This document shows positions 26,680-37,700 of a DNA stretch of 64,000 nucleotides, in pieces; the stretch's first letter is position 1, and every line of letters begins with the position of its first letter. Origin of the DNA: Phocaeicola coprocola DSM 17136 (GTDB lineage Bacteria; Bacteroidota; Bacteroidia; Bacteroidales; Bacteroidaceae); NCBI RefSeq assembly GCF_000154845.1, contig NZ_DS981462.1, positions 1,751 through 65,750 on the forward strand, given 5' to 3'. The notes below the pieces were generated by a model. The model was not told where the DNA came from. It did not search any database and saw only the letters and a list, made by a program, of their open reading frames with translations. Position numbers and translations under genes: made by a program.

Positions 26680-27729
26680 TTAGTTAGTTTCTTTATTTTT
26701 TTCAGCTTGCCGTTTCGCCGTAGACAGCATGCCACAAGCAGCAAAAATATCCTCTCCTCTCGATGCGCGAATTGTTGCAAAAACTCCATGCTGTGTCAAA
26801 TAATCACGGAACGCAAGCATAGACTCCATATCCGTACCTTCCAAATCTACATTTGGGATAGCATGGAAACGTATCAAATTGATACGGCAATCCAACCCTC
26901 GTAAAAGCTTTATCAATTCTTTAGCATACAGCATACTGTCATTTACTCCCTTGAAAACGATGTATTCAAAAGACAAACGACGCTGTTTGCTAAAATCATA
27001 GCGCCTGAGAATATCAATAATTTCAGTAATAGAAAATGCTTTCTCGGCAGGCATCAGTTCTCTTCGCTGTGCAGGGAACGGAGAATGCAGGCTCACAGCC
27101 AAATGACAGTCACTTTCTTCCAAGAAACGCTCTAAGCCTTTACGCAAACCTACAGTAGAAACAGTTATACGTTTCGGACTCCAAGCATATCCATAATCAG
27201 CTGTAAGAATTTCAAGTGAACGTAATACCGCATCCAGATTATCAAATGGTTCTCCCATTCCCATAAAAACGATATTCGTAAGCTTATCACGTTCCGGAAT
27301 AGAATAAATCTGATTCAGTATTTGAGTAGGTGTCAAACTATTCGTATATCCCTGCTTGCCTGTCATGCAAAACTTACAATTCATTTTACATCCTACCTGC
27401 GAGGAAACACATAATGTAGCACGGTCTTCGTCAGGAATATACACAGATTCAATGTAATCACCTTCAGGAGTACAAAACAAATATTTTACAGTCCCGTCTA
27501 CAGAACGCATCTCATGAATCGGAGCGGTAACCCCTATCTCATAGTTTTCTTTCAGCCTTTCACGATTTTTCAGCGATAAGTTTGTCATATCATCTATTGA
27601 AAAGACTTTCTTATCGTATAACCATGCAACAATTTGTTTTGCCGTAAATCCAGGCATACCCAAACCATGCACAATACCTTGTATTTCGCTCAGTGTTTTC
27701 CCCAACAAGGGAATTTTTACATCAGCCAT
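26680..27729 (-). CDS. rlmN: Dual-specificity RNA methyltransferase RlmN
   Basis: This radical-SAM enzyme of about 349 residues methylates C2 of A2503 in 23S rRNA and A37 in some tRNAs. The radical-SAM cysteines are in CKMNCKFCMTG (C-x3-C-x2-C), the SAM-binding GMGEPFDN follows, and the C-terminal catalytic Cys lies in AACGML. I chose the start at 27729 (MADVKIPLLG), which gives the usual N-terminus; the frame extends seven codons upstream. It is the first gene of the seven-gene minus-strand operon. Confidence 0.95.
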   Translation of the reverse strand: MADVKIPLLGKTLSEIQGIVHGLGMPGFTAKQIVAWLYDKKVFSIDDMTNLSLKNRERLKENYEIGVTAPIHEMRSVDGTVKYLFCTPEGDYIESVYIPDEDRATLCVSSQVGCKMNCKFCMTGKQGYTNSLTPTQILNQIYSIPERDKLTNIVFMGMGEPFDNLDAVLRSLEILTADYGYAWSPKRITVSTVGLRKGLERFLEESDCHLAVSLHSPFPAQRRELMPAEKAFSITEIIDILRRYDFSKQRRLSFEYIVFKGVNDSMLYAKELIKLLRGLDCRINLIRFHAIPNVDLEGTDMESMLAFRDYLTQHGVFATIRASRGEDIFAACGMLSTAKRQAEKNKETN

Positions 27730-27802
27730 TCTTTCTTTGTTTTTGCACACGTTCTACAAATAATCTGTACAAAAGGATTCTCCATTCTATACAATTAGCG
27801 TA

Positions 27803-27810
27803 CAAAGTTA
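27803..27810 (-). promoter_or_regulatory. -7 element of the rlmN operon
   Basis: On the minus strand TAACTTTG lies about 75 bases upstream of the rlmN start. No -33 TTG is seen at standard spacing. It faces the divergent element at 27833-27840, so the two promoters overlap. Confidence 0.45.
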
Positions 27811-27832
27811 GACAAAAATAAGATATATTCTC

Positions 27833-27840
27833 TATCTTTG
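27833..27840 (+). promoter_or_regulatory. -7 element of the glycosyltransferase-SpoIID-AmpG operon
   Basis: TATCTTTG followed by C lies 20 bases before the start codon at 27861, leaving a leader of about 13 bases. The -33 element is weak (TTAG at 27808-27811). Confidence 0.55.
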
Positions 27841-27860
27841 CCACTATAAATGTATTAAAT

Positions 27861-30272
27861 ATGAATAAAACAATCACATGTTTCATTCCATACGGAAGTG
27901 AAAATCAAATTAATAAAACAATAAGACACCTACAGGAATGTTCTACAGTAGACAGGATATTCTTACTGCCAACATCTCCTGTTCCCAATTTGAGCTTACC
28001 CGATAAATGCTATATATTGCCGTCCTCAGCTCCCGAATCTGTTGAAAGATACAAGCAAGTTGCTCTTTATGCAAATACTCCTTTTACCCTTATCTGCACA
28101 CAGGTACAAGATTTGGAATTTGGCTACATGGCATTAGAACGTATGTGCGACTACCTTTCAGCACCTCAATGCAGTATGGTATATGCAGACCATTACAAAA
28201 CTATAAAAGGAGAACGGACACCTCATCCGGTTATCGACTACCAACTTGGAAGTGTGCGGGATGATTTTGACTTCGGCTCCTTACTCATGTTCCGTACCGA
28301 TTATCTTAAAAGAGCAATCAACGAAATTGAGGCTGAAAAAGAGTACCAACATTCCGCATTATATGCTTTGCGATTAGCTCTTTCAAGATACGGAGAACTT
28401 ACACACATACGAGAGTTTCTTTATACAGAAACCGAGATAGACTTACGAAAGTCAGGTGAAAAACAGTTTGATTATGTAGACCCGCGTAACCGTCAGGTAC
28501 AAATCGAACGTGAAGAGGTTTTTACCCGGCATCTAAAAAAAATCGGAGCTTATCTTAAACCCAGCATGATGACAGTTGATTTAAAAGAAGGAGAATTCTC
28601 TCATGAAGCATCAATAATCATTCCGGTGCGCAACCGTGCACGCACAATAAACGATGCCATACGTTCTGTCTTAGAACAGGAAACTAGCTTTCCTTTCAAT
28701 CTGATTATCATAGACAATCATTCTACCGACAGAACCAGTGAAATCATAGAACAATATAAAAATGACAATAGAGTTATACACCTGATTCCCGAACGAACCG
28801 ATTTAGGTATTGGTGGATGCTGGAATCTAGGTATTAACCACCCACAGTGCGGTCGTTTTGCTATACAGCTAGACAGCGATGATTTGTACAGCAGTCCGCA
28901 TACCCTACAAACCATCGTTGACAAGTTCTACAAGGAACAATGTGCAATGGTTATTGGTTCATACCGCATGACCGACTTTACGCTGCAAACCTTGCCTCCC
29001 GGAGTAATCGACCATAAAGAATGGACAGATGAGAACGGACATAATAATGCGTTACGCATCAATGGATTAGGAGCTCCCCGAGCATTCTTCACCCCATTAC
29101 TGAGGAAAATTCGTGTACCAAACACCAGTTACGGAGAAGACTACGCTCTAGGACTTGCATTTTCACGCCAATATCGCATTGGACGTATCTATGATGTTCT
29201 TTATCTATGCCGTCGTTGGGAAGGAAACTCTGATGCAGCCTTAAGCATCGAAAAAATAAATCAGAACAATAATTATAAAGACAGTCTCCGTACACTGGAA
29301 ATTAAGTTGCGTCAAGCAATGAATAAAAAAAGACAAGCAGGGGACCTCTTTATCGAAAACCAATTAGCAAAATGGCAGACAGCACGCACTAACCACGAAG
29401 CACTCAATCAAATAGAAACGCGTCGGTTCGAGTTAGCAGGAAATACGATAACTGTACAATTCAATCCAGCACGTGCTGTTTCTACATGCGCAAAAGTCGA
29501 TAAATCATCTATAGAAGCACGAAAATGCTTTCTTTGTCCGGAAAACAAGCCCAACGAACAAGATGAAATAATCATTTCATTAGACGAACCGTTCAGCTTA
29601 CGGATCAATCCATACCCGATACTTCCCGGACACCTTACCATTTCCAGTTTAAAACATCAGGATCAGGTATTGGCAGATAAAACGATACGTCAGCTTCCAG
29701 GAAAACTGATCAGCTGGCTGGAAGAATATTTTGCATCCGGTTATGTCCTATTTTACAATGGGGCTAAATGTGGAGCCTCAGCTCCGGATCATTTCCATTT
29801 TCAGGCAGTAAAACAAAGCGATGTGCCGGTCATCCAGCAATGGGAAAGACTCATGGAAACAGCTGTCAGAGAAAAAGAAATAAAAACAGAAAACGGTAAC
29901 ACTTATTCTTCTTTCCAAATAACCAGTTACATCTGTCCGATCCAAGTATTTATCTGTAATCATTCAGCAGATATATTACCTGAAATGATTAACCAATACT
30001 TAGAATCACTTCCTTTGCACGAGGGAGAAAGCGAACCCAGATACAATTTATTTGCATGGCAGGACAAACAAAGAGGGTTCACGATGGCTTATTTTCCACG
30101 AGAAGAACATCGCCCGGCCTGCTATACGGCAACAAGAGGAGAGCAACTGCTAGTCAGCCCTGGAGCACTTGACATGGCAGGTTTATTAGTAACTCCGCGT
30201 AAAGAGGATTTTGATAGAATAACCGAATCAGATATTACAAAGATATACAAAGAAGTAGCATACCATAATTAA
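27861..30272 (+). CDS. Fusion of family 2 glycosyltransferase with DUF4922 (HIT-like phosphorylase) domain
   Basis: This 803-residue cytoplasmic protein has three parts. The N-terminal 240 residues resemble a degenerate GT-A fold. Residues about 248-470 are a clear GT2 domain ([20 protein letters not shown], then the DSDD metal motif in [11 protein letters not shown]). From about 520 to 800 is DUF4922, a GalT/HIT-superfamily domain with the nucleotide-binding histidines in APDHFHFQ (about residue 640-647). Such domains cleave or form nucleotide-phosphate bonds. It starts an operon with SpoIID and AmpG proteins, so a cell-wall sugar role is inferred. The substrates are unknown. Confidence 0.85.
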   Translation: MNKTITCFIPYGSENQINKTIRHLQECSTVDRIFLLPTSPVPNLSLPDKCYILPSSAPESVERYKQVALYANTPFTLICTQVQDLEFGYMALERMCDYLSAPQCSMVYADHYKTIKGERTPHPVIDYQLGSVRDDFDFGSLLMFRTDYLKRAINEIEAEKEYQHSALYALRLALSRYGELTHIREFLYTETEIDLRKSGEKQFDYVDPRNRQVQIEREEVFTRHLKKIGAYLKPSMMTVDLKEGEFSHEASIIIPVRNRARTINDAIRSVLEQETSFPFNLIIIDNHSTDRTSEIIEQYKNDNRVIHLIPERTDLGIGGCWNLGINHPQCGRFAIQLDSDDLYSSPHTLQTIVDKFYKEQCAMVIGSYRMTDFTLQTLPPGVIDHKEWTDENGHNNALRINGLGAPRAFFTPLLRKIRVPNTSYGEDYALGLAFSRQYRIGRIYDVLYLCRRWEGNSDAALSIEKINQNNNYKDSLRTLEIKLRQAMNKKRQAGDLFIENQLAKWQTARTNHEALNQIETRRFELAGNTITVQFNPARAVSTCAKVDKSSIEARKCFLCPENKPNEQDEIIISLDEPFSLRINPYPILPGHLTISSLKHQDQVLADKTIRQLPGKLISWLEEYFASGYVLFYNGAKCGASAPDHFHFQAVKQSDVPVIQQWERLMETAVREKEIKTENGNTYSSFQITSYICPIQVFICNHSADILPEMINQYLESLPLHEGESEPRYNLFAWQDKQRGFTMAYFPREEHRPACYTATRGEQLLVSPGALDMAGLLVTPRKEDFDRITESDITKIYKEVAYHN

Positions 30273-30286
30273 ACACATAGAGCATA

Positions 30287-31600
30287 ATGAAAGAACCAGA
30301 AATAAGTGTGGGTATCGTCAATGCCCAAGAGATACATTTTACCCTTAATTCTCATTTCCTGGCAAAAGGTGAAACTGTAACCGGTAACCAAGTCGTATCT
30401 TTTAGTGAAGGAGGAATCCTATGGAATGGCAATGTATATCGAGAACTTACATTCACTCCTGTAGAAGATGAAGCCTCTTTCTCCTTATACGACGTAACGA
30501 TTGGCATCAATTTCCATTGGGAGCGTCAGGAAACGCAGCATTTCAACGGAACTTTGAAGTTGGTTGTAGATGAAGGAAAAATCACAGCTATCAATATTTT
30601 ACCGGCAGAAGATTACCTGATAAGTGTGATTTCTTCTGAGATGAATGCTACATCCTCTCCCGAGTTTTTAAAAGCTCATGCTGTAATTTCAAGAAGTTGG
30701 CTATTGGCGCAAATTGAAAAACGCAAAGCAATGAGCAAACACGATAACGGTTTTTTCTCCTTTATAAAGACTGACACTGAATACATCCGCTGGTACGACC
30801 GCGAAGATCATACTATTTTTGATGTCTGTGCAGACGATCATTGCCAGCGTTACCAAGGCATTACGAAGGCATCCAATAAGAATGTTGTAGAAGCGGTCAA
30901 AGCAACTCAAGGCCAAGTATTAATGTACAAAAACTGTATTTGTGATGCACGTTTCTCTAAATGCTGTGGAGGAGTCAGTGAGGTTTTCGATACCTGCTGG
31001 GAAGAGAAAAACTACCCTTATCTCAGTGCTATACGTGATACAAAAGAGGAGAGAAGTTTTCCTGACTTGACTCAAGAAAGTGAAGCTGAGAAATGGATTA
31101 AAAGTACCCCTGACAGTTTTTGCTACACTCATGATAAAAATATCATTTCACAGATACTTAACAACTACGATCAGGAAACAACCAATTTCTATCGCTGGAA
31201 AGTTCGCTATACTCAGGAAGAGCTTGCAGAACTGATTCGCAGCAATACAAAGAACGATTATGGAAAGATTGTCGATCTCATTCCCGTTGAACGAGGAAAA
31301 TCAGGACGTATCTGCAAGCTGAAAATAGTAGGTACAGAAAAGACACTTATCATAGGCAAAGAACTGGAAATACGCCGTACACTCTCTCCTACTCACTTAT
31401 TCAGTTCTGCATTTATCGTAGAAAAAGGAGAAACGGATGCCGAAGGAATACCTGCATGGTTCGAACTTACTGGTGCCGGATGGGGACATGGTGTAGGCCT
31501 TTGCCAAATCGGTGCAGCCGTCATGGGTGAGCAGGGCTATAATTACAACGAAATTTTGCTTCATTACTATAAAGGGGCAGATATAAGAAAACTGTATTAA
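30287..31600 (+). CDS. SpoIID/LytB-domain protein, probable peptidoglycan lytic transglycosylase
   Basis: This 437-residue protein has the SpoIID core with the catalytic-type Glu near residue 117 (SSEMNATSSPEFLKAHAVISR) and the C-terminal signature GAGWGHGVGLCQIGA (about 395-410). SpoIID enzymes cut peptidoglycan glycan strands that lack stem peptides. An insert of about 100 residues between these motifs contains several Cys residues. No signal peptide is visible at the annotated start, which is odd for a wall-cutting enzyme; export by another route or a cytoplasmic role on imported fragments is possible. It is flanked by the GT-DUF4922 and AmpG genes. Confidence 0.87.
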   Translation: MKEPEISVGIVNAQEIHFTLNSHFLAKGETVTGNQVVSFSEGGILWNGNVYRELTFTPVEDEASFSLYDVTIGINFHWERQETQHFNGTLKLVVDEGKITAINILPAEDYLISVISSEMNATSSPEFLKAHAVISRSWLLAQIEKRKAMSKHDNGFFSFIKTDTEYIRWYDREDHTIFDVCADDHCQRYQGITKASNKNVVEAVKATQGQVLMYKNCICDARFSKCCGGVSEVFDTCWEEKNYPYLSAIRDTKEERSFPDLTQESEAEKWIKSTPDSFCYTHDKNIISQILNNYDQETTNFYRWKVRYTQEELAELIRSNTKNDYGKIVDLIPVERGKSGRICKLKIVGTEKTLIIGKELEIRRTLSPTHLFSSAFIVEKGETDAEGIPAWFELTGAGWGHGVGLCQIGAAVMGEQGYNYNEILLHYYKGADIRKLY

Positions 31601-31610
31601 TATTTTCAAT

Positions 31611-32882
31611 ATGAAAAAACAATCTCCCTGGTCGTGGGTTCCAACGCTTTACTTTGCTGAGGGATTACCTTATATAGCAGTCATGACTCTGTCGCTTGTC
31701 ATGTATAAGCGCATGGGAATTTCAAATACAGAAGTAGCTCTTTATACGAGTTGGCTGAACCTGCCATGGGTCATCAAACCATTATGGAGCCCGTTTGTCG
31801 ATTTGCTCCGTACCAAACGCTGGTGGGTAACTCTCATGCAGCTATTTATCGGAGCAGGTCTTGCAGGTATTGCCTTTACTATACCTACCGAACATTTTTT
31901 CCAGACTACACTTGCCATATTCTGGCTCATGGCTTTTAGTTCCGCAACTCATGATATTGCAGCAGACGGATTTTACATGCTCGGCTTAACGACTCATGAA
32001 CAGGCTTTGTTTGTCGGAATCAGAAGCACTTTTTACCGTATAGCAACCATTGCCGGACAAGGCTTACTGGTCATGATAGCCGGATATCTGGAAAAAACAA
32101 CCGGAAGCATTCCCTACTCATGGAGCATCACGTTCCTCATCATGGCAGGAATATTTCTTGCGCTATGGCTCTATCATGCCTTTATTTTGCCACGTCCTGC
32201 AAATGACAAGGCAGCAGTAGAAACATCAGCCTCTGGACTACTTAAAGAGTTTTTGCTGACATTCCGCTCGTTTTTCCGAAAAGAGCAGGCTGGTATTGCT
32301 ATATTATTCATGCTTCTGTACCGGTTACCGGAAGCACAACTGACTAAGATGAGCATTCCTTTCCTGCTTGATCCGGTTTCTGAAGGCGGATTAGGCATGA
32401 CGACCGAACAGATAGGATTTACACAAGGTACAGTCGGCATTATCGGACTGATGTTAGGAGGTATATTGGGAGGTATGGCAGTCGCACGGCACGGACTGAA
32501 ACAATGGCTATGGTATATGGTATGGGCTATCTCACTGCCCGACATTGTATATGTATTTTTAAGCTACTTCCCCGAAACGAATCTCTTATGGATAAACATA
32601 TGCATCTTTATTGAGCAGTTTGGCTATGGATTCGGTTTCACTGCTTACACGCTTTACCTCATTTATTTTTCCCGAGGGACTCACAGTACCGCACATTATG
32701 CCATTTGTACAGCTTTCATGGCACTGGGAATGATGCTTCCAGGCATGATAGCCGGATGGATGCAGGAGCTTCTGGGATACCAGTACTTCTTCCTCTGGAT
32801 CATGGTATGCTGTGCCGCAACCTTTGGTGTAACAGCTCTACTGAAAATAGATCCTGAATTTGGAAAAAAACAGACCGAATAA
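31611..32882 (+). CDS. ampG: AmpG-type muropeptide permease (MFS)
   Basis: This 423-residue transporter has about twelve helices. The start SPWSWVPTLYFAEGLPYIAV, followed by LPWVIKPLWSPFVD and ATHDIAADGFYM, is the AmpG signature. AmpG imports anhydro-muropeptides released by cell-wall turnover. It is 10 bases downstream of the SpoIID/LytB gene, so release and uptake of wall fragments appear coupled in one operon. Some Bacteroidota AmpG proteins take other wall sugars, so the exact substrate is open. Confidence 0.92.
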   Translation: MKKQSPWSWVPTLYFAEGLPYIAVMTLSLVMYKRMGISNTEVALYTSWLNLPWVIKPLWSPFVDLLRTKRWWVTLMQLFIGAGLAGIAFTIPTEHFFQTTLAIFWLMAFSSATHDIAADGFYMLGLTTHEQALFVGIRSTFYRIATIAGQGLLVMIAGYLEKTTGSIPYSWSITFLIMAGIFLALWLYHAFILPRPANDKAAVETSASGLLKEFLLTFRSFFRKEQAGIAILFMLLYRLPEAQLTKMSIPFLLDPVSEGGLGMTTEQIGFTQGTVGIIGLMLGGILGGMAVARHGLKQWLWYMVWAISLPDIVYVFLSYFPETNLLWINICIFIEQFGYGFGFTAYTLYLIYFSRGTHSTAHYAICTAFMALGMMLPGMIAGWMQELLGYQYFFLWIMVCCAATFGVTALLKIDPEFGKKQTE

Positions 32883-32905
32883 ACAACTTCAATACACACC
32901 GACAA

Positions 32906-32965
32906 ATAAGAAAAAACGTCACCGGAAAATTCGTAATTAATTTCCAGTGACGTTTTTTCTTATTC
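32906..32965. terminator. Bidirectional terminator between ampG and the ABC-F gene
   Basis: There is an 18-base perfect inverted repeat, AATAAGAAAAAACGTCAC at 32906-32923 and its complement at 32948-32965, with T runs on both strands. Confidence 0.92.
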
Positions 32966-33000
32966 ATGGCGATAAATTATACCATGTACTTATAAAATCA

Positions 33001-34641
33001 TCAATTCTTCTTTTCCAGCTCCCGCAGGTTTTCCATTTTCTTAGTCTCCAAGAATTCATAGATGCCACACAAGTGTTCTTTCACACGCTGATTACCGAAC
33101 TCGTATACCTTGGTAACCAATCCGTCAAGGAAGTCACGGTCGTGCGAAACAACAATCAGTGTTCCATCAAAATCCATCAGAGCCTGTTTCAGAATATCTT
33201 TTGTCTTCATGTCAAGATGGTTAGTCGGCTCGTCCAGAATAAGCAGGTTAACCGGCTCCAGCAGCAATTTAATCATAGCCAGACGCGTACGTTCTCCTCC
33301 TGAAAGTACCTTTACTTTCTTCATTGACTCTTCCGGTCCGCCAAACATAAACGCTCCCAGCAAGTCGCGTATCTTGTTTCGGATTTCCCCTTTTGCCACA
33401 TCATCGATAGTCTGGAAAACAGTCAGGTTTTCATCCAGCAACGAAGCCTGATTCTGAGCGAAGTAACCAATCTGCACATTGTGTCCCAATGTAAGTGTTC
33501 CCTCGTGCTCTATCTCTCCCATAATACATTTCACAAGCGTAGACTTACCTTCTCCATTCTTTCCCACAAAAGCAACTTTATCGCCACGTTCTATGGTAAG
33601 ATTTGCATTACGGAACACCACATGATCACCATAAGTTTTGCCTACTCCTTCCATAATAACCGGATAACTTCCGCTTCGGGGTGAAGGAGGGAATTTGAGT
33701 CGGAGTGCCGAAGTATCTTCTTCATCAACTTCAATAAGTTCCAGTTTCTCCAGCATCTTTACGCGACTCTGTACCTGAAGTGTCTTACTGTATGTTCCTT
33801 TGAAACGTTCAATAAAGTCTTTCGTTTCCTGAATCATCTTCTGCTGTTCTTCGTATTGCTTCATCTGCTGTTCACGACGTTCCTTACGCAATACAAGATA
33901 CTGCGAATAGTTTACCTTATAGTCGTAAATACGTCCCATCGTCACTTCAATGGTACGTGTAGTAATATTGTCGACAAACTTACGGTCGTGACTGATAACT
34001 ACCACAGCCTTGGCACTGTTAATCAGAAATTCTTCCAACCAGCCGATAGATTCAATATCCAGGTGATTAGTCGGCTCGTCCAGCAATAATACATCCGGGT
34101 TCTGCAACAGCAGTTTAGCCAGTTCGATACGCATGCGCCATCCTCCACTGAAATCACTGGTAGGACGGTTAAAATCCTCACGCATGAAACCCAGTCCGAG
34201 CAAAGCCTTCTCTACGTCCTCTTCAAAGTGAGTCATATCAATGGCATAAAACTTCTCGCTCATTGCCGCAACCTTTTCTATCAACTCCATATACGAATCG
34301 CTTTCGTAATCGGTACGGGTAGCCAGCTCGTTGTTCATGCGTTCTATCTCTTCTTCCATTTCACGAAGATGAGCAAAAGCCTGCGATGCTTCCTCGAACA
34401 CCGTACGTCCATCCTCCGTCATCAGATGCTGAGGCAGATAAGCAATTACACAGTCTTTAGGAGCCGTCACCTTTCCACGGGTAGGCTGACGTACCCCTGC
34501 CAATATTTTCAATAAGGTCGATTTCCCTGCTCCGTTCTTTCCCATCAGGGCGATACGGTCTTTTTCATTAATCTGAAAACTAATGTCACTAAATAAGGTG
34601 GTTCCGCCAAATTCGACGGTAAGTCCATCTACTGAAATCAT
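33001..34641 (-). CDS. ABC-F family ATPase
   Basis: This 546-residue soluble protein has two ABC domains and no membrane segments. Walker A motifs are GKNGAGKST (about residue 34) and GKNGEGKST (about 358). Signatures are FSGGWRMRIELAK and LSGGERTRLAM, both followed by LLLDEPTNHLD-type Walker B segments. The inter-domain linker (about 240-310) is a charged helix pair as in ribosome-binding ABC-F proteins. The C-terminus is short, as in YbiT/YkpA-type members rather than Uup. It is probably a translation factor acting at the ribosomal E site; antibiotic protection is possible but not indicated by the context. Confidence 0.92.
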   Translation of the reverse strand: MISVDGLTVEFGGTTLFSDISFQINEKDRIALMGKNGAGKSTLLKILAGVRQPTRGKVTAPKDCVIAYLPQHLMTEDGRTVFEEASQAFAHLREMEEEIERMNNELATRTDYESDSYMELIEKVAAMSEKFYAIDMTHFEEDVEKALLGLGFMREDFNRPTSDFSGGWRMRIELAKLLLQNPDVLLLDEPTNHLDIESIGWLEEFLINSAKAVVVISHDRKFVDNITTRTIEVTMGRIYDYKVNYSQYLVLRKERREQQMKQYEEQQKMIQETKDFIERFKGTYSKTLQVQSRVKMLEKLELIEVDEEDTSALRLKFPPSPRSGSYPVIMEGVGKTYGDHVVFRNANLTIERGDKVAFVGKNGEGKSTLVKCIMGEIEHEGTLTLGHNVQIGYFAQNQASLLDENLTVFQTIDDVAKGEIRNKIRDLLGAFMFGGPEESMKKVKVLSGGERTRLAMIKLLLEPVNLLILDEPTNHLDMKTKDILKQALMDFDGTLIVVSHDRDFLDGLVTKVYEFGNQRVKEHLCGIYEFLETKKMENLRELEKKN

Positions 34642-34683
34642 AAAATATTACGTATTAGTATATAAAATTACATCATCTATCTC

Positions 34684-34702
34684 AAAAGCCGAACTGCTCG
34701 GC
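34684..34702 (-). terminator. Terminator after mfd
   Basis: On the minus strand GCCGA, loop GCAGT, TCGGC is followed by TTTTG. The stem is short (five pairs), so confidence is moderate. Confidence 0.5.
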
Positions 34703-34793
34703 CGGATTTTTTAATTGTCCGACGACCAGTCCCTTTAAAGAAACCATTTTCACTGACAACAGGTTTTCCGCTACAATGCTTTCCGGCGCACAA

Positions 34794-37700
34794 TTACCCC
34801 AAGCTGACCATTTCCTGTAAAATCCGGACTGCTGAATCCACATCAGTAATATCTTTCACAATCATGCTGCGGCGTCCGTTCTGTTCACGCAAGTTGCATA
34901 CTCTCGGATACTTTGCCATATAGTCGATTATCTTTCCAAAAGCGGCACTCTGATAATACGGACTGTCCGGATTGCTTACAAAATAAAGAATCATCTTACC
35001 ACCTTTCAGTACAGCTTTTTCCACTCCCAAACGTTTTGCCAGGCGACGAAGAGGCACAATGCGAATCAACTCTTCCCCTTCAGGCGGAATCTTTCCAAAG
35101 CGGTCGACCAGACGTTCCTTGAAAGCCTCTACATCACGGTCGAGTTCCAGTTTGTCCAGTTCACGATAAAGCAACATTCGTTCACTGCTGCTTGGAATAT
35201 ATTCGTTAGGGAACAATAATTCCAAATCACTTTCTACAGTACATTCGTCCACGAAATCTTCGCCACTGATTTTTTCTTCTCCTGCTTTTATCTCGTCGGC
35301 ATAAAGTTCTGCAAACTCATCATTCTTCAATTCGGTTACAGCTTCCGACAGAATCTTCTGATAGGTTTCATATCCCAAGTCTGCTATAAAACCACTTTGT
35401 TCAGCTCCCAGCATATTACCAGCACCACGAATATCCAAATCCTGCATGGCAATGTGTATACCGCTTCCCAAATCGCTAAAGTTTTCGATGGCTTGAAGAC
35501 GGCGTTTGGCTTCGGGGGTAAGCGATGACAACGGAGGAGCCAGCAAATAACAGAAAGCTTTTTTGTTGCTTCGTCCTACACGTCCGCGCATCTGGTGCAA
35601 GTCACTCAACCCAAAGTTCTGTGCCTGATTAATGATAATCGTATTGGCATTCGGAATATCAATTCCACTTTCGATGATAGTAGTTGCAAGCAACACATCA
35701 TAATCATAGTTTACAAAACCGAAGATTATCTTTTCCAGTTCTTCGGGCTGCATCTGTCCATGTCCGATACATACACGGCAATCAGGAATATTGCGCACAA
35801 TCATTGCTTTCAGTTCCATCAGGTTCTGAATGCGGTTGTTCACGAAAAATACCTGTCCGTTCCGGCTCATCTCGAAGTTTATCGCTTCCGTTATTATCTC
35901 TTCGTTAAACGTATGCACCTCCGTCTGTATCGGATAGCGGTTGGGCGGTGGTGTCTGTATAACCGAGAGGTCACGAGCCCCCATCAACGAAAACTGAAGT
36001 GTACGCGGAATAGGTGTTGCCGTCATGGTCAGTGTGTCTACATTGACCTTTATCTGACGCAATTTTTCTTTTACACTTACTCCAAACTTTTGTTCTTCAT
36101 CGATAATCAGCAAACCCAGATCATGGAACTTTACACTTTTACCGATAATCTTATGCGTACCTATCAAAATATTGACAGTACCAGCTTCCAACTCCTTCAG
36201 AATACGAGATGTATCTTTAGCTGTACGGGCACGGCTCAGATATTCTACCTTACAAGGCATCCCTTCCAGACGTTTACAGAAAGTCTGGTAGTGCTGATAA
36301 GCCAATACAGTAGTAGGAACAAGCACAGCAACCTGCTTATTGTCGGCCACGGCCTTAAATGCGGCACGTATGGCAACTTCTGTTTTTCCGAAGCCCACAT
36401 CACCACACACAAGGCGATCCATCGGACGATCGCTCTCCATATCGGCTTTTACTTCCTGAGTAGCTTTCAACTGGTCGGGAGTGTCCTCATAGATAAAGCT
36501 TGCCTCCAGTTCATGCTGCATAAAACTGTCCGGACTATATTTAAACCCTTTTTCCTGCTTACGCTGTGAATAAAGTTTAATCAAATCACGGGCAATATCC
36601 TTAATCTTAGTCTTAGTACGTTCCTTGATCTTTTCCCATGCTCCCGTACCCAATTTACTGATACGAGGCTGTTCTCCTTCTTTTCCCTTATATTTGGAAA
36701 TCTTATGCAGAGAATGAATAGAAACAAACACCACATCATCGTTCTGATAAACCAGCTTAATAACTTCCTGCGTTGTATTCCCGTTCGGGATGCGCACAAG
36801 TCCGGCAAACTTTCCGATTCCATGATCAATATGCACCACATAATCACCCGGTTCGAACATGTTAAGCTCTTTCAAAGAAAGTGCGACCTTACCACTTCTT
36901 GCCTTATCACTGCGCAGATTATATTTATGAAAACGGTCGAATATCTGATGATCGGTAAAAATACAGCAATGCAACGTGTGATCGACAAATCCTTCGTGCA
37001 AGGTACGGTCTACAGCTGTAAAATCTATCTTATCACCACGCTCACGAAAGATATCTGCCAGTCGGTCCGTCTGTTTTACACTGTCAGAACATATATAAAT
37101 GGAATATCCCCGCTGTAAATAATCTGTCAATGAACTTGCTACCAAATCGAAATTCTTATGGAAAATAGGCTGTACAGACGTATTGAACTTCAGTGTAGCC
37201 TGAGGTGTCCCCGTTGCCTTGTGTCCGAAATCAATCCGCCGGAACTCCAGTGATTCTACCGTAAACTCAGCACCGTCTATCAGCTTCCGCTCCAGGTTCA
37301 TCAACTCAGTCTGCTCTCCCTCATATGCGGTCAGTGCCTGAGGCGAGAGAGCCTCATCATGAATTATCTGGATACGTTCGCGTACCCACAATAAATCTTT
37401 TACCCATAAAACAGTTTCACGTGGAATAAAGCTCAGGAAACTGATATCGCCATCCATAGCCTGTGCCAGTTCCGGAACAATACTTACCGAATCTTTTTTC
37501 TCACGCGACAACTGGCTTTCTACCTCAAAGGTACGTATACTATCTATCTCATCACCGAAAAAGTCTACTCGGTAAGGATATTCAGAAGCGAAAGAATAGA
37601 CGTCGATGATACTACCGCGTGTAGCGAACTGTCCCGGTTCATATACATAGTCAACATGCTCGAAGCCATAATCCGAAAGTGTTTTGGTAATTTCATCCGT

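Noticed and set aside
35595..36569. 324-codon open frame opposite mfd
   Set aside because: It is the antisense of the well-supported helicase part of mfd, has the composition of a shadow frame and shows no domain.
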